DNA of 64,000 nucleotides from Streptomyces sp. NBC_01476 (GTDB lineage Bacteria; Actinomycetota; Actinomycetes; Streptomycetales; Streptomycetaceae): assembly GCF_036227265.1 (NCBI RefSeq), contig NZ_CP109446.1, positions 5,276,001-5,340,000 on the forward strand, in the 5' to 3' direction. A model generated the notes under the pieces. It was not told the origin of the DNA. It saw only the letters and a program-made list of their open reading frames with translations, and did not search any database. The first letter of the stretch is position 1, and each line of letters starts with the position of its first letter. Positions 24,363-33,924 of this stretch are shown piece after piece. The position numbers and the translations under genes are program-made.

Positions 24363-26804
24363 TCACTCCGTACGCAGACCGTCCGGCCGCATCAGGCGCC
24401 ACAGTGGCGGCATGCTCAGCAGGGTCACGGCCAGCACCACCGCGGCGCCGACACCGGACATCGACAGGACGCTGTTCCAGTCGGCGTGGAAGGAGCGGCC
24501 CACCATCGCCAGCAGCGCCCAGCCGAGGCCGATGCCGCCGGCGCAGGCGAGCAGCAGGCCGAGCACCATCGGGATGGCGGACTGCCACAGCACCGACCAG
24601 GCCAGCGCGGTGCGCTTGGTGCCGAAGGCCACCAGCACCGCCAGCAGCTTCTTCCGGTCCCGCAACTGCTCCAGCATCGTCACCAGCAGGCTCGCCCCGA
24701 TCAGCGCCATGGTGAGCACGGCCCCGGCGAACAGGCCGCGCCGCAGCTGGGTGAAGCCGGACTTCTCCGTGGTGTCCCTGATGGTCATCACATAGGTGCC
24801 GAGCCCGAACGTCACCCCGGTGTTGCGCAGATACTCCATCGCGTCCGGCTGCTTCGGGTCGAGGCTCACCATGATCTGCGAGCTGGGCGACGCCAGCTTC
24901 GCGGTGTCCACCAGCTGCGGGGTGACGTAGATCCCGTAGCCGGTGTTGCCGGCCGGGTCGACCCGGGCGGGCACCGTCCTGGCCGACTTCGGGATCGTCC
25001 ACAGGTCGGGCTTGCCGGTGTACTTCTCGCCGTCCGGCACATTGAGGTCGATCCTGGCGCCCGGCCTGGCGTACTTCGCCATGTCGCCGTCGTCGCCGGT
25101 CTCGGGCCCGGGCAGCACGATGAAACTGCTGCCGGGCCGGCAGGAGGTGATCCGCGCCATCTGTTCCAGCGTCGGGCAGTCGCCCACCTCCAGCGGCAGA
25201 TAGGCCCAGTCGGTGCCGGCCGAGGTGCTCGCGCCGGGCTGGGTGGCGCGCGCGTCGTAGTAGCCGAAGACCTGTTTGACGCCCTTGGTGGCGGCGATCT
25301 TGTCGATGTACTCCTGGGTCCGGCTGCCGCCGGTGGCCGGCACGCTGACCTGGGCCTGCGCCCTGGTCGCGTCGGCGCCGGTGTCGCTGCGGAAGTCCCC
25401 GCTGACCCCGGTGAAGAGCATCTGCAGGGCGATCGCGCCGGCCACCGCGATGGTGACCCCGCTGACCATCCGGGCGGACGCGCTGCTGTTCAGCTGGAGA
25501 CGGCGGGTGGCCAGCTGCCAGGCGACCGGGCCGCCGTGCAGCTTGCCGACGACGGCCTCCACCACCCAGGGCAGTACCGCGGTGACCCCGATCAGCAGCA
25601 GGATGGTGCCCACCGCCACCTGGTACTCGTTGATGTGCGCGTCGCCCTTGACCGCGCCGAAGAGCGGGGCGAGCAGCAGCAGGCCGACCGCCGGGATCAG
25701 CAGCCGCCACCACAGCCGGCGCCGGCGGCCGGCGGACTGCCGGACCACGCCCAGCGGTTCGATCGCGGTGCCGCGCAGGCTCAGCATGGTCACCACGATG
25801 GCCGCCACCGGAACCGCCAGCGCGATCACCACCGCCAGCCCGGTGCTGGGCGTCATGTCGGAGGGGAACGCCGAGATGTCCCTGATGGTGACGGTCGACC
25901 CGAACTGCCGGCCCAGGAGGAAGAACACCGCGCCGAGCACCAGACCGAAGACCGCCCCGAAGAGCGCCTCCCCGGCGGCGATCCGGCGGGTCATCCGGGT
26001 GTCGGCGCCCACCAGCCGCAGCGCCGCGAGCCTGCGGTCCCGGCGTTCGCCGCCGAACCGTACCGCCGTGCCGATGAACACCGCGACCGGCAGCAGCAGC
26101 ACCACCAGGATGATGATCAGCAGCAGGTCGAAGACCGGACCCAGCGCCTCGGAGTTGCTCTTGTAGCCGAAGCTCACCACCCGGCCCGCGTTGCCCTGGG
26201 TGTAACTGGCGTCGTACGGCCGCAGCTGGTCGCTGCCGGCGTAGTAGTACAGCTCCGCCGGGCCCATCAGACCGGCCTGTCCGATGGTGCCGTCGATGGT
26301 CCCGGGCAGCCGTTCCCGCAGCAGCGGCGCGCCGGCCAGCAGCTTCTTCAGCGCGGGGGAGACCACCATGTGCCCGGTCGCGGGCAGGTGGCGCAGACCC
26401 GGCGGTACCGGCGGCCTGCTGCCCTCGGGGTGCACCAGGACGCCGGTGATGTCCTTGTCGTGGTACGTCGTACGGGCGTTGGCGACCAGCAGCGAACGGT
26501 CGCTCGGCTTGGTGATGGAGGCGGCCGTCGAGATGTCCCGGGCCACCCGTTTCTGGTCGCGGGTGTTCATCATCGACGGGATGGCGGCGGCGAGCAGCAG
26601 CAGCGCCACGCCGAGCCCGACGCCGACGGCGGTCAGCACCGTGCGGGTCCAGCCCTCGCGGCCGCCGCCCGCGGCGAAGCGGACGCCGAGCGCGAGATCG
26701 CGTATCCAGGTGCGGACGGTCGCGGGCTGCTCCGGCTCCTGGCCGCGCGGCCCGCGGGGGCGGATCGCGTCGAAGCCGACGAGCGGTCCTGGCGAGCTGG
26801 TCAT
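24363..26804 (-). CDS. ABC transporter permease, FtsX/MacB type
   Basis: 813 aa. About ten membrane helices: one near 45-70, a first FtsX block of three (about 220-348), helices in the middle (about 370-470) and a C-terminal FtsX block of three (about 680-800). Extracellular domains lie between. It is the single long permease typical of actinobacterial FtsX-like exporters. ATG 26804 overlaps the stop of its ATPase (ATGA), and a PadR repressor heads the operon. The substrate is unknown; PadR-linked exporters often answer to antibiotics or cell-envelope stress. Confidence 0.9.
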   Translation of the reverse strand: MTSSPGPLVGFDAIRPRGPRGQEPEQPATVRTWIRDLALGVRFAAGGGREGWTRTVLTAVGVGLGVALLLLAAAIPSMMNTRDQKRVARDISTAASITKPSDRSLLVANARTTYHDKDITGVLVHPEGSRPPVPPGLRHLPATGHMVVSPALKKLLAGAPLLRERLPGTIDGTIGQAGLMGPAELYYYAGSDQLRPYDASYTQGNAGRVVSFGYKSNSEALGPVFDLLLIIILVVLLLPVAVFIGTAVRFGGERRDRRLAALRLVGADTRMTRRIAAGEALFGAVFGLVLGAVFFLLGRQFGSTVTIRDISAFPSDMTPSTGLAVVIALAVPVAAIVVTMLSLRGTAIEPLGVVRQSAGRRRRLWWRLLIPAVGLLLLAPLFGAVKGDAHINEYQVAVGTILLLIGVTAVLPWVVEAVVGKLHGGPVAWQLATRRLQLNSSASARMVSGVTIAVAGAIALQMLFTGVSGDFRSDTGADATRAQAQVSVPATGGSRTQEYIDKIAATKGVKQVFGYYDARATQPGASTSAGTDWAYLPLEVGDCPTLEQMARITSCRPGSSFIVLPGPETGDDGDMAKYARPGARIDLNVPDGEKYTGKPDLWTIPKSARTVPARVDPAGNTGYGIYVTPQLVDTAKLASPSSQIMVSLDPKQPDAMEYLRNTGVTFGLGTYVMTIRDTTEKSGFTQLRRGLFAGAVLTMALIGASLLVTMLEQLRDRKKLLAVLVAFGTKRTALAWSVLWQSAIPMVLGLLLACAGGIGLGWALLAMVGRSFHADWNSVLSMSGVGAAVVLAVTLLSMPPLWRLMRPDGLRTE

Positions 26805-27490
26805 GACACCCGCTCCATGTCGCGCGACTTCCCGTCCCGCACGACGATCTCCCGGTCGGAGTAGGCGGCCACCCGCGGTTCGTGGGTGACCAGGACGACG
26901 GCGGCGCCGGTGTCGTGCGCGGCCTCGGTCAGCAGCCGCATCACCCGTTCGCCGTTGAGCGAGTCGAGGGCGCCGGTCGGTTCGTCGGCGAAGACCACCC
27001 GGGGGGAGGAGACCAGTGCGCGGGCCACCGCGACCCGCTGGCCCTGGCCGCCGGAGACCTCGCCGGGCCGCTTGCCGGCGATGTCGGAGACCTCCAGGCG
27101 CTCCAGCCAGGTGAGCGCCTTCTCCTCGGCGGTCCGCCGCTTGACGCCGCCGAGCCGCATCGGCATCGCCACGTTCTCCAGGCAGGTCAGCTCGGGCACC
27201 AGCTGGCCGAACTGGAAGACGAAGCCGAAGTCCGAGCGGCGCAGCGCGCTGCGTTCGCCGTCGGACATCGTCATCAGGTCACGGCCGCGGTAGAGCACCT
27301 CGCCGGAGTCGGCCCGTACGATGCCGGCCAGGCAGTGCAGCAGCGTCGACTTGCCGGAGCCGGAGGGGCCCATCACGGCCACCACCTCTCCGGCCCTGAT
27401 GGTCAGGTCGGCGCCGTCGAGGGCGGGGGTCGGACCGTACGTCTTGCGCAGGTCGGTCGCGACGAGCAGGGGTTCGGTCGGGCCGGTCAC
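26801..27490 (-). CDS. ABC transporter ATP-binding protein (MacB/LolD type)
   Basis: 229 aa from GTG 27490. Walker A GPSGSGKST, Q-loop FVFQFGQLVPELT, signature VSGGQGQRVAVARAL, Walker B VVFADEPTGALD, His switch VTHEPR. The EPTGALD motif is typical of the lipoprotein/antimicrobial-peptide export class. The GTG overlaps the padR stop (GTGA) and its own stop overlaps the permease ATG, so padR, ATPase and permease form one tightly coupled operon. Confidence 0.93.
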   Translation of the reverse strand: MTGPTEPLLVATDLRKTYGPTPALDGADLTIRAGEVVAVMGPSGSGKSTLLHCLAGIVRADSGEVLYRGRDLMTMSDGERSALRRSDFGFVFQFGQLVPELTCLENVAMPMRLGGVKRRTAEEKALTWLERLEVSDIAGKRPGEVSGGQGQRVAVARALVSSPRVVFADEPTGALDSLNGERVMRLLTEAAHDTGAAVVLVTHEPRVAAYSDREIVVRDGKSRDMERVS

Positions 27491-28011
27491 GGGGCCACCT
27501 CCGCGGCGAGCTGGTCGAGCCGGGCCGCGGTGAGCTCCAGCCACCGCAGATCCGCCTCCAGATGGAAGAGTGCGTGGTCGCAGATCAGCTGGTCCGCGAG
27601 GTCGCCGGCCGACTTGCGGCGGGTCAGTTCCCGCATCAGCCGCAGGTGTTCGGCGCGCTGGGTGTCCAGCAGATCGGCCGCCGGGCGGCCGGTCAGCAGG
27701 GCGAGGACGACCTTGGTGTAGAGGGTCGTCTGCAGGTAGGGCTCGGGTTTCTCCGGCTGGCTGAGCCACTGCCCGACGTCGGTGATGCCGGCGTCAGTGA
27801 TCGCGTACCGCTTGCGCTCGGGTCCGCCGCCCGGCTCTATGCCGTCGACTTCGACCAGGCCGTTCTTCAGCAGCCTGGCCATCGTCGAGTAGACCTGCCC
27901 GTAGGCGAGGGGGCGGTCGTGTCCGAAGCGTTCATCGAAGGCGCGCTTGAGGTCGTAACCGTGGCGCGGCCCGGACTCCAGAAGTCCGAGCAGGGTGTGG
28001 CCGATTGACAT
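27487..28011 (-). CDS. PadR-family transcriptional repressor
   Basis: 174 aa from ATG 28011. N-terminal winged helix (LLGLLESGPRHGYDLKRAF; YGQVYSTMARLLKNGLVEV) and a C-terminal helical dimerisation domain (PadR C, about 95-174). PadR repressors bind near-palindromes with ATGT/ACAT half sites and are displaced by the compounds their target pumps export. A 35-bp perfect palindrome lies 13 bp upstream of the ATG, so it very likely represses its own operon. Confidence 0.92.
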   Translation of the reverse strand: MSIGHTLLGLLESGPRHGYDLKRAFDERFGHDRPLAYGQVYSTMARLLKNGLVEVDGIEPGGGPERKRYAITDAGITDVGQWLSQPEKPEPYLQTTLYTKVVLALLTGRPAADLLDTQRAEHLRLMRELTRRKSAGDLADQLICDHALFHLEADLRWLELTAARLDQLAAEVAP

Positions 28012-28024
28012 GCGGAGCACAGTA

Positions 28025-28059
28025 CACCATGGGTATACATCGCATGTATACCCATGGTG
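28025..28059. promoter_or_regulatory. PadR operator palindrome
   Basis: Perfect inverted repeat: CACCATGGGTATACAT (28025-28040), 3-bp spacer, then its exact complement (28044-28059). It contains ATACAT/ATGTAT half sites of the PadR type. Position directly before padR implies autorepression. Confidence 0.8.
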
Positions 28060-28108
28060 AATAACGTACTGGATTTCTTGTTCTCGCAGGTCAGCGCGGT
28101 GGAGGCGG

Positions 28109-28360
28109 TTACTCGGGTGTGACCGTCGGCCCGTCCGGCGCCTCCCCGGACTTCGGGGGGCGGCCACGGCGGGGGATCGGGCGGGCGGTGGCCGGGAGCC
28201 GGCCGGCGTCGGCCAGCGCCCGCCGCAGCAGGTACTCGATCTGGGCGTTGGTGCTGCGCAGCTCCCCCGCCGCCCACGCGGCGAGCGCGTCGTGGACGGC
28301 GGGGTCGAGCCGCAGCAGCACCTGCTTGCGGGCCCGGGCGCGGGATTGTTCGTCGGTCAC
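28109..28360 (-). CDS. Small ribbon-helix-helix-like DNA-binding protein
   Basis: 83 aa from GTG 28360. It reads RKQVLLRLDPAVHDALAAWA then LRSTNAQIEYLLRRAL, the beta-strand plus two-helix layout of Arc/CopG-type ribbon-helix-helix proteins, followed by a Pro/Arg-rich tail. The GTG overlaps the stop of the SPFH gene, so the two are translated together. No toxin gene is adjacent. It may be a regulator of the membrane gene or of the dyad upstream of it. Confidence 0.75.
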   Translation of the reverse strand: MTDEQSRARARKQVLLRLDPAVHDALAAWAAGELRSTNAQIEYLLRRALADAGRLPATARPIPRRGRPPKSGEAPDGPTVTPE

Positions 28361-29304
28361 TGGTAGAGCGTGCCCGTGTTCAGCACCGGCTGGGCGGCGC
28401 GGTCGCCGCAGAGCACGACCAGCAGATTGCTCACCATCGACGCCTTCCGCTCCTCGTCGAGTTCGACGATGTCCTGCTCGGCGATCCGGGCCAGCGCGGA
28501 CTCCACCATGCCGACGGCGCCGTCCACGATGGTCTGCCGGGCCGCCACGATCGCGCCGGCCTGCTGCCGCTGGAGCATCGCCGAGGCGATCTCGGGAGCG
28601 TAGGCGAGATGGGTGAAGCGGGACTCGATGATGGTGACGCCGGCCGACTCGACGCGGGCGGTGATCTCGGTGGAGAGTTGCTCGGTGATCTGCTCGGCGT
28701 TGCCGCGCAGCGAGAGGGCGACGCCGTCGTGGGCGTCGTACGGGTAGCGGGTCGCGATGTGGCGGACCGCGGTGTCGGTCTGGATGGACACGAACTGGGT
28801 GAAGTTGTCGACCTCGAAGACGGCCTGCGCGGTGTCCCTGACCTGCCAGACCACGACGGCGGCGAGCTCGATCGGGTTGCCGTAGGCGTCGTTCACCTTG
28901 AGCACGGCGGTCTCGTGGTTGCGCAGCCGGGTGGAGATCTTGCGGCGGCTGGTGAAGGGGTTCACCCAGCGCAGGCCGTCCTGCCGGATGGTGCCCTGAT
29001 AGCGGCCGAAGAGCTGGCAGACCCGGGCCTCGCCCGGGGCGACCTGGGTGAGGCCGAAGAGGGTGATCAGGGCGGCGACCACGACGAGGGAGCCCACCAC
29101 GATGAGGGTGGACCCCAGCCCCTTGGAACCGTCCTTCGCCTCGGCCGCGCCCACCGCGATCAGCGCGATGCCGCCGGCCACGACGAGCAGCGCGAGCAGC
29201 AGGAACGGCAGCCCGGGCATCCCCGCCGCCCGCCGCTCCTGCACCCGCGGGGCGGGCATCTCCGGCACATCGGGCGCGGGCGTGCCGTGCGGTCGCTCGG
29301 TCAT
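28357..29304 (-). CDS. SPFH/Band 7 (stomatin-like) membrane protein
   Basis: 315 aa from ATG 29304. N-terminal Pro-rich stretch, two membrane helices (about 35-80), then the SPFH domain (about 85-270): [63 protein letters not shown] and a [10 protein letters not shown] helix. These proteins oligomerise as membrane scaffolds or with proteases. The gene pairs with a small RHH regulator by GTGA overlap. A TTGTGAT...ATCACAA dyad lies in its promoter region. Confidence 0.88.
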   Translation of the reverse strand: MTERPHGTPAPDVPEMPAPRVQERRAAGMPGLPFLLLALLVVAGGIALIAVGAAEAKDGSKGLGSTLIVVGSLVVVAALITLFGLTQVAPGEARVCQLFGRYQGTIRQDGLRWVNPFTSRRKISTRLRNHETAVLKVNDAYGNPIELAAVVVWQVRDTAQAVFEVDNFTQFVSIQTDTAVRHIATRYPYDAHDGVALSLRGNAEQITEQLSTEITARVESAGVTIIESRFTHLAYAPEIASAMLQRQQAGAIVAARQTIVDGAVGMVESALARIAEQDIVELDEERKASMVSNLLVVLCGDRAAQPVLNTGTLYQ

Positions 29305-29320
29305 GGGGGTACCCCGTTTC

Positions 29321-29356
29321 TTGTGATGCTGTGAACTTATCCAAGTGCTATCACAA
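29321..29356. promoter_or_regulatory. Dyad upstream of the SPFH-RHH operon
   Basis: TTGTGAT (29321-29327) and ATCACAA (29350-29356) are inverted repeats 22 bp apart, with a further TGTGA between. It lies 17-52 bp before the SPFH start. Candidate operator, possibly for the operon's own RHH protein. Confidence 0.45.
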
Positions 29357-29412
29357 TAATACGTCCACGCCTCCGGCGGAAGAGGCCGTGGGAAGCGGCG
29401 AGCGGGACGGAT

Positions 29413-29455
29413 GCAGCCCCGGAGCACGGGATGTGATCACGTGTTCCGGGGCTGC
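29413..29455 (-). terminator. Terminator after catalase
   Basis: GCAGCCCCGGAGCACG (29413-29428) and CGTGTTCCGGGGCTGC (29440-29455) form a 16-bp stem with one G-T pair, 22 bp past the catalase stop on the reverse strand. Confidence 0.75.
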
Positions 29456-29476
29456 GCTCTGCGGGGGCCGCCTGGG

Positions 29477-30931
29477 TCAGGCGGGTTTGGCCGCCGCGGC
29501 GATGCGGTCGCCGAGGGTCTGGTCGACGCTGCGCCAGTACGCCAGCGCGCGCTGGAAGACCGGCGCGGAGACGCCGTCGCTGAGGTGGCCGGCGATGTTG
29601 GAGACGAGGCGGTCGCGGGCCGCGTCGTCCAGCACCTCGCGGACCATCGTGCCCGCCTGCCCGAAGTCGTCGTCCTCGCGGTGCGCGCTGTATGCCTCCC
29701 GCACCATCTCACCCGCGGCCTGCCAGCCGGCGATGTCCCCGTACGCCTCCGGTGACGCGTGCGGGCCGCCGTACGAGTTCGGCGCGTACGGCGCCCCCAC
29801 CCGGTTCGGCTCGAACCGCATGGGCCCGTCCTTGGCGTAGGAGTGCACCGGCACGTGCGGGCGGTTCGGCGGCAGCTGGGCGTAGTTCGGGCCGATCCGG
29901 TACCGGTGCGTGTCGGGGTACGAGAAGAGCCGGCCGAGCAGCATCTTGTCCGGCGACGGCGCGATCCCGGGCACCATGTTCGACGGCTCGAACGCGGCCT
30001 GCTCGATGTGGACGAAGTAGTCCTCCGGGTTGGTGTCCAGCGTCATCCGCCCGACCTCGATCAGCGGGTAGTCGCTGTGCGGCCACACCTTCGTCAGGTC
30101 GAACGGGTTGAAGCGGTAGTCCGGCGCGTCGTCGAACGGCATCACCTGCACCCGCAGCGTCCACGAGGGGTGCTCGCCCCGGTCGATTGCCTCCCACAGG
30201 TCCTGCCGGTGGTAGTCGGCGTTCTGCCCGGCCATCGTGTCGGCGTCCTCCTGGGTGAGGAAGTCGATGCCCTGGTCGGTCTTGAAGTGGTACTTGATCC
30301 AGAACTTCTGGCCGGCGCCGTTGATCCACATGTACGTGTGGGAGCCGTAGCCGTTCATGTGCCGGTACGACTTCGGGATGCCGCGGTCGCCCATCAGCCA
30401 GGTGACCTGGTGCGCGGACTCCGGGGAGAGCGTCCAGAAGTCCCACTGCATGTCGTTGTCGCGCAACCCGTTGTCGGGGCGGCGCTTCTGACTGCGGATG
30501 AAGTCCTGGAACTTGATCGTGTCCCGGACGAAGAACACCGGGGTGTTGTTGCCGACCAGGTCGTAGTTGCCGTGCTCGGTGTAGAACTTCAGCGCGAAGC
30601 CGCGCGGGTCGCGCCAGGTGTCGGGGCTGCCCTGCTCGCCGGCGACCGTGGAGAACCGGGCCAGCATCTGCGTGCTGCGGCCCGGCTGGAAGAGGTCGGC
30701 CTTGGTGAACTGGCTGACGTCGTTGGTCACCTCGAACCGGCCGTACGCCCCGCTGCCCTTGGCGTGCACCACCCGTTCGGGGACCCGTTCCCGGTTGAAC
30801 TGGGCCATCTTCTCGATCAGGTAGTGGTCCTGAAGCAGGATCGGGCCGTCCCGGCCGACGGTGAGCGAGTGTTCGTCGCTCTCCACCGGGATGCCGGCGT
30901 TGTTCGTCGTGAACTGGAAGTCGGTGGTCAT
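29477..30931 (-). CDS. katA: Monofunctional heme catalase, small-subunit type
   Basis: 484 aa. Catalytic His in [16 protein letters not shown], Asn in [13 protein letters not shown], and the heme-ligand Tyr in [14 protein letters not shown]. The N-terminus ([20 protein letters not shown]) is that of clade 3 catalases. It decomposes hydrogen peroxide in the cytosol. ATG 30931 has GGGAGG upstream. The frame remains open for another 200 codons upstream through a 32-bp tandem repeat, but that part is low-complexity and not coding. No fur or oxyR regulator is adjacent. Confidence 0.96.
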   Translation of the reverse strand: MTTDFQFTTNNAGIPVESDEHSLTVGRDGPILLQDHYLIEKMAQFNRERVPERVVHAKGSGAYGRFEVTNDVSQFTKADLFQPGRSTQMLARFSTVAGEQGSPDTWRDPRGFALKFYTEHGNYDLVGNNTPVFFVRDTIKFQDFIRSQKRRPDNGLRDNDMQWDFWTLSPESAHQVTWLMGDRGIPKSYRHMNGYGSHTYMWINGAGQKFWIKYHFKTDQGIDFLTQEDADTMAGQNADYHRQDLWEAIDRGEHPSWTLRVQVMPFDDAPDYRFNPFDLTKVWPHSDYPLIEVGRMTLDTNPEDYFVHIEQAAFEPSNMVPGIAPSPDKMLLGRLFSYPDTHRYRIGPNYAQLPPNRPHVPVHSYAKDGPMRFEPNRVGAPYAPNSYGGPHASPEAYGDIAGWQAAGEMVREAYSAHREDDDFGQAGTMVREVLDDAARDRLVSNIAGHLSDGVSAPVFQRALAYWRSVDQTLGDRIAAAAKPA

Positions 30932-31071
30932 CGGGGATGTCCTCCCGTCCGGTGCCGGTCTGCGGACACCGTGGATCGCGTCGCTCGCGTGGGCTGCTAC
31001 CCACCCTCGCACCAAACGTGCCACCCAGCACGCCGAGCGACCAGGGGGTGACTTTACGTGAGAGGGGTGGG

Positions 31072-31279
31072 GAGTGGGTGCCGTGGGGGGGGTGCGGGTT
31101 GGAAGTGACGGTGCCGTGGGGGGGTGCGAGCTGGGAGTGCGGGTGCCGGAAGAGGGTGCGGGCCGGGGGTGCGGGTGCCGTAGCGGGGTGCGGGCTGGGA
31201 GTGTGGGTGCCGCACGGGGGTACGGGCCGGAAGTCACGGTGCCGTAGCGGGGTGCGGGTCGGGAGTAAGGGTGCCCTGG
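31072..31279. repeat. 32-bp tandem repeat upstream of catalase
   Basis: Six successive 32-bp units start at 31072, 31104, 31136, 31168, 31200 and 31232, with a partial one at 31264. Consensus core is GGGTGCCGTAGCGGGGTGCG. Units differ at a few positions and the period is exact. It occupies part of the 730-bp gap between katA and the SpoIIE-type gene. 32 is not a multiple of three, so it is not a protein repeat. Confidence 0.85.
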
Positions 31280-31355
31280 TCCACGGTGCCGTTGTCCGTG
31301 TGGGCACCGCCCTTTCCCCTTTTTTTGCCGCCCTCTCGCCTCCGGGCGCTTAAAT

Positions 31356-31428
31356 CCGGTGTCGACAGTCGACCGTGCTCGCTCGCTCGTTCCTCGCTCC
31401 CTGCGCGCGTTCTCCCTTTCGACACCGG
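31356..31428. repeat. Long-range inverted repeat in the katA upstream gap
   Basis: CCGGTGTCGA (31356-31365) and TCGACACCGG (31419-31428) are exact complements 53 bp apart. The pyrimidine-rich loop contains GCTCGCTCGCTCG repeats. No gene is seen from 30932 to 31661. Confidence 0.45.
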
Positions 31429-31502
31429 CGCGCCCTTCGGCTCGCTGGCTACCGGCGTAACCCCCGGCGTATGGGTGCCACGACGTGGTACAGCAACTAC
31501 CG

Positions 31503-31600
31503 AGGGGCGCGAGGAACTGCGCGAGCAACCGGCCACCGGCGGACGTTTGGGCACCGGGGTGCGGGCCCCGAAGGGGCGCGAGGAACTGCGCGACAAGCCA
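31503..31600. repeat. Intergenic palindromic repeat family, copy C (two right arms)
   Basis: AGGGGCGCGAGGAACTGCGC starts at about 31504 and again at about 31572. The first continues AGCAACCGGCC and the second ACAAGCC. Only the right arm of the family is present, twice in direct orientation. Confidence 0.75.
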
Positions 31601-31661
31601 CGACGCAGCGGCACCGCGAGACCGGCAGGAGGGGGCACCCCGAGGCGTGCTGGTACCCCCC

Positions 31662-33854
31662 TTAAAGCGGGAGCTCGAACCAGACGACTTTGCCGGCGCC
31701 CAGGCGGGTGGCGCCCCAGCGCTGGGCCATCCGGTTCACGAGATAGAGCCCGCGGCCGCCCTCCTCCTCGGGGGCCGCGTGCCGCATGCGCGGCAGAAGG
31801 GGCGCGTCGTCGCCCACCTCGCACCGCAGGACATCGGTCCGCAGCAGCCGCAGGGTGATCGGCCGTTCGGCGTACCGCACCGCGTTCGTGACGATCTCGC
31901 TCACCAGCAGTTCCGCCGCGTCGAGCTGGTCGTCCAGGTCCCAGCGGCGCAGCGCCTGCCGGACCAGTCGGCGGGCGCGGCCCGCCGTCTGCGCCTGGGG
32001 CTCCAGGAACCAGTACGCGACATCGCTCGGCGAGATCCCGTCGAAGCGGGCCGCGAGCAGCGCGATGTCGTCGTCACGGTCGCCCGGCCCGAGGATCTCC
32101 AGCACCTCGTCGCACAGCGGCTCAAGAGGCGGCGGCGACACCACGGTCGCCGCGTCACGCAACCGCTCGCGGAGCAGCTCGATGCCGCCCCACACGTCGC
32201 GGCTGCGGGACTCCACCAGGCCGTCGGTGTAGAGCAGCAGGGTCGCCCCGGCCGGCGCCGGCAGCTCGACGGCTTCGAACGGCACCCCGCCGACGCCGAT
32301 CGGCGCCCCCGGCGGGACCCGGAGCACCTCGGCGAGGCCGTCCGCGTGGAGCAGGATCGGCGGTGGGTGGCCCGCGTTGGCCACCACCAGGCGGTGGGCG
32401 ATCGGGTCGTAGACGGCGTAGACGCAGGTCGCCATCCGGTCCTGGCCGAGCCGCTGGGCCTGCTCGTCCAGGTGGTACAGGACTTCCTGCGGTGCCAGGT
32501 CGAGCCCGGCGAGGGTCTGCACCGTGGTCCGCAGCTGCCCCATGATCGCCGCGGAGGTCATCGAATGGCCCATCACATCGCCGACCACCAGCGCCACCCG
32601 GCTGCCGGGCAGCGGAATCGCGTCGTACCAGTCGCCGCCGACCCGGGCCGACTCGGCGGCCGGCAGATAGCGGCTGGCGAGCTGGACGCCGGTGGGCTGC
32701 GGCAGCGAGTCCGGCAGCATCTCGCGCTGCAGGGCGTCGGCGATGTACGCCTCACGCCCGTAGAGCACCGCCTTGTCCACACCGAGCGCGGTGTGGGTGG
32801 CGAGCTGGGCGGCCACCAGCAGGTCGTCCGCCTCGAAGGGCAGCCGGTCGGGGCGGCGCAGCAGCACGGCCGCGCCGATCACCCGGCGCCGGCCGCGCAG
32901 CGGGGCCACCAGCGCGCGGCGGCCGGTCGGCAGCGGGCTCTCCGGGTGGCCGAGCAGCTCCGCCAGCGCGTCCGCGGCCCGCAGCGAGTCGGCGAACACC
33001 GGCCGTACCCCGCGCAGCACTTCGGCCAGCGGACCGTCGAGCAGCACGCTGATCGGCTCGGAGCCGTAGGCGGGCTCCAGGGCCGGCAGGACGGGCAGGG
33101 CACCGACCGGGGCGCTGTCGTCGGAGGGACCGTCAAGGCCGCCGTCCGCGCGCCGCAGCCGCAGCCGCAGCGGGCCCGACGGGCGCTCGTCGCCGACCGG
33201 CAGCGGGTCACGCAGATAGACCATGATCGAGTCGGCGAAGGCGGGCACCGCCGAGCGGCACAGGCCGAGCAGGATCTCGTCCAGGTCGAGCCCGCGCGCG
33301 ATCCGCCGGGTCGCGGCGCCGACGTACCGCAGCCGGTCCGCCTCGGGACCGGTCTGTACGGGCATCGGGATGCGCATGCCCACCGAGTCCTCCTCGCCGG
33401 GGTGCCCGGCCGCGTCCAGCGGGATTCCTCGTGGTGGCGTGCTCAGATACGCGCCCAACGCCTCACTCCCGTCTGTCGTGCCCGGTGCCCACCCGCTGCC
33501 GTGCGCCGGGATCGGCGGATGCGGCAGTTCGGTCTGCGGTCGGCTGTACGGTACGGGGTCGCCGCCCGCCGCCGTGCGCTCGGGGTCGCTCCCGGGGTGC
33601 GGACCGCCCCCGGCCGGGGAGTCCTCCCTGGCGTTCTTCCCGCCGGCGTTCCGGTCCGCGTGCTCGTGCGCCTCGTGCCGCTCCTGGTGCTGGGCGCGCC
33701 ACAGGTCCACGGGACCGGTGGCGTCCAGCGGGTGGGGGAGCGCCGGGCCGCCGGTGGGCGGGAACGGTCCGGCGCCGGGCAGGACGCCGTACGGATCGGC
33801 GGCGCCCCCGGGCAGGGGGTCCGCCGCGGTCGGGCGGGGCGGGTCGGTGGTCAC
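31662..33854 (-). CDS. SpoIIE/PP2C-type phosphatase with GAF and HATPase domains
   Basis: 730 aa. A Pro/Gly-rich N-terminus (about 1-165), a GAF sensor (about 185-370), a PP2C/SpoIIE phosphatase domain (about 380-590; [48 protein letters not shown]) and a C-terminal histidine-kinase-type ATPase (about 600-730; [35 protein letters not shown]). Proteins of this design act as partner-switching phosphatase plus anti-sigma kinase in streptomycetes. No STAS-domain antagonist is adjacent, so the partner is elsewhere. Confidence 0.92.
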   Translation of the reverse strand: MTTDPPRPTAADPLPGGAADPYGVLPGAGPFPPTGGPALPHPLDATGPVDLWRAQHQERHEAHEHADRNAGGKNAREDSPAGGGPHPGSDPERTAAGGDPVPYSRPQTELPHPPIPAHGSGWAPGTTDGSEALGAYLSTPPRGIPLDAAGHPGEEDSVGMRIPMPVQTGPEADRLRYVGAATRRIARGLDLDEILLGLCRSAVPAFADSIMVYLRDPLPVGDERPSGPLRLRLRRADGGLDGPSDDSAPVGALPVLPALEPAYGSEPISVLLDGPLAEVLRGVRPVFADSLRAADALAELLGHPESPLPTGRRALVAPLRGRRRVIGAAVLLRRPDRLPFEADDLLVAAQLATHTALGVDKAVLYGREAYIADALQREMLPDSLPQPTGVQLASRYLPAAESARVGGDWYDAIPLPGSRVALVVGDVMGHSMTSAAIMGQLRTTVQTLAGLDLAPQEVLYHLDEQAQRLGQDRMATCVYAVYDPIAHRLVVANAGHPPPILLHADGLAEVLRVPPGAPIGVGGVPFEAVELPAPAGATLLLYTDGLVESRSRDVWGGIELLRERLRDAATVVSPPPLEPLCDEVLEILGPGDRDDDIALLAARFDGISPSDVAYWFLEPQAQTAGRARRLVRQALRRWDLDDQLDAAELLVSEIVTNAVRYAERPITLRLLRTDVLRCEVGDDAPLLPRMRHAAPEEEGGRGLYLVNRMAQRWGATRLGAGKVVWFELPL

Positions 33855-33924
33855 GCGAGTCGTTCCATCCGTCGGTGCGCCGCCGCGGGCCGGCGTGCGG
33901 CGGGGCTCGGGCCCGGTCAGGTCG

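Noticed and set aside
24486-26864. 792-codon forward frame opposite the FtsX permease
   Set aside because: Shadow frame; the reverse strand encodes a clear membrane permease coupled to its ATPase.
31072-31279. CRISPR array
   Set aside because: Units abut with a 32-bp period and no unique spacers, and no cas gene is nearby.
30932-31528. Long reverse frame extending catalase upstream by about 200 codons
   Set aside because: It is Pro/Thr low-complexity from a 32-bp DNA repeat, and ATG 30931 has a good RBS and the normal catalase N-terminus.
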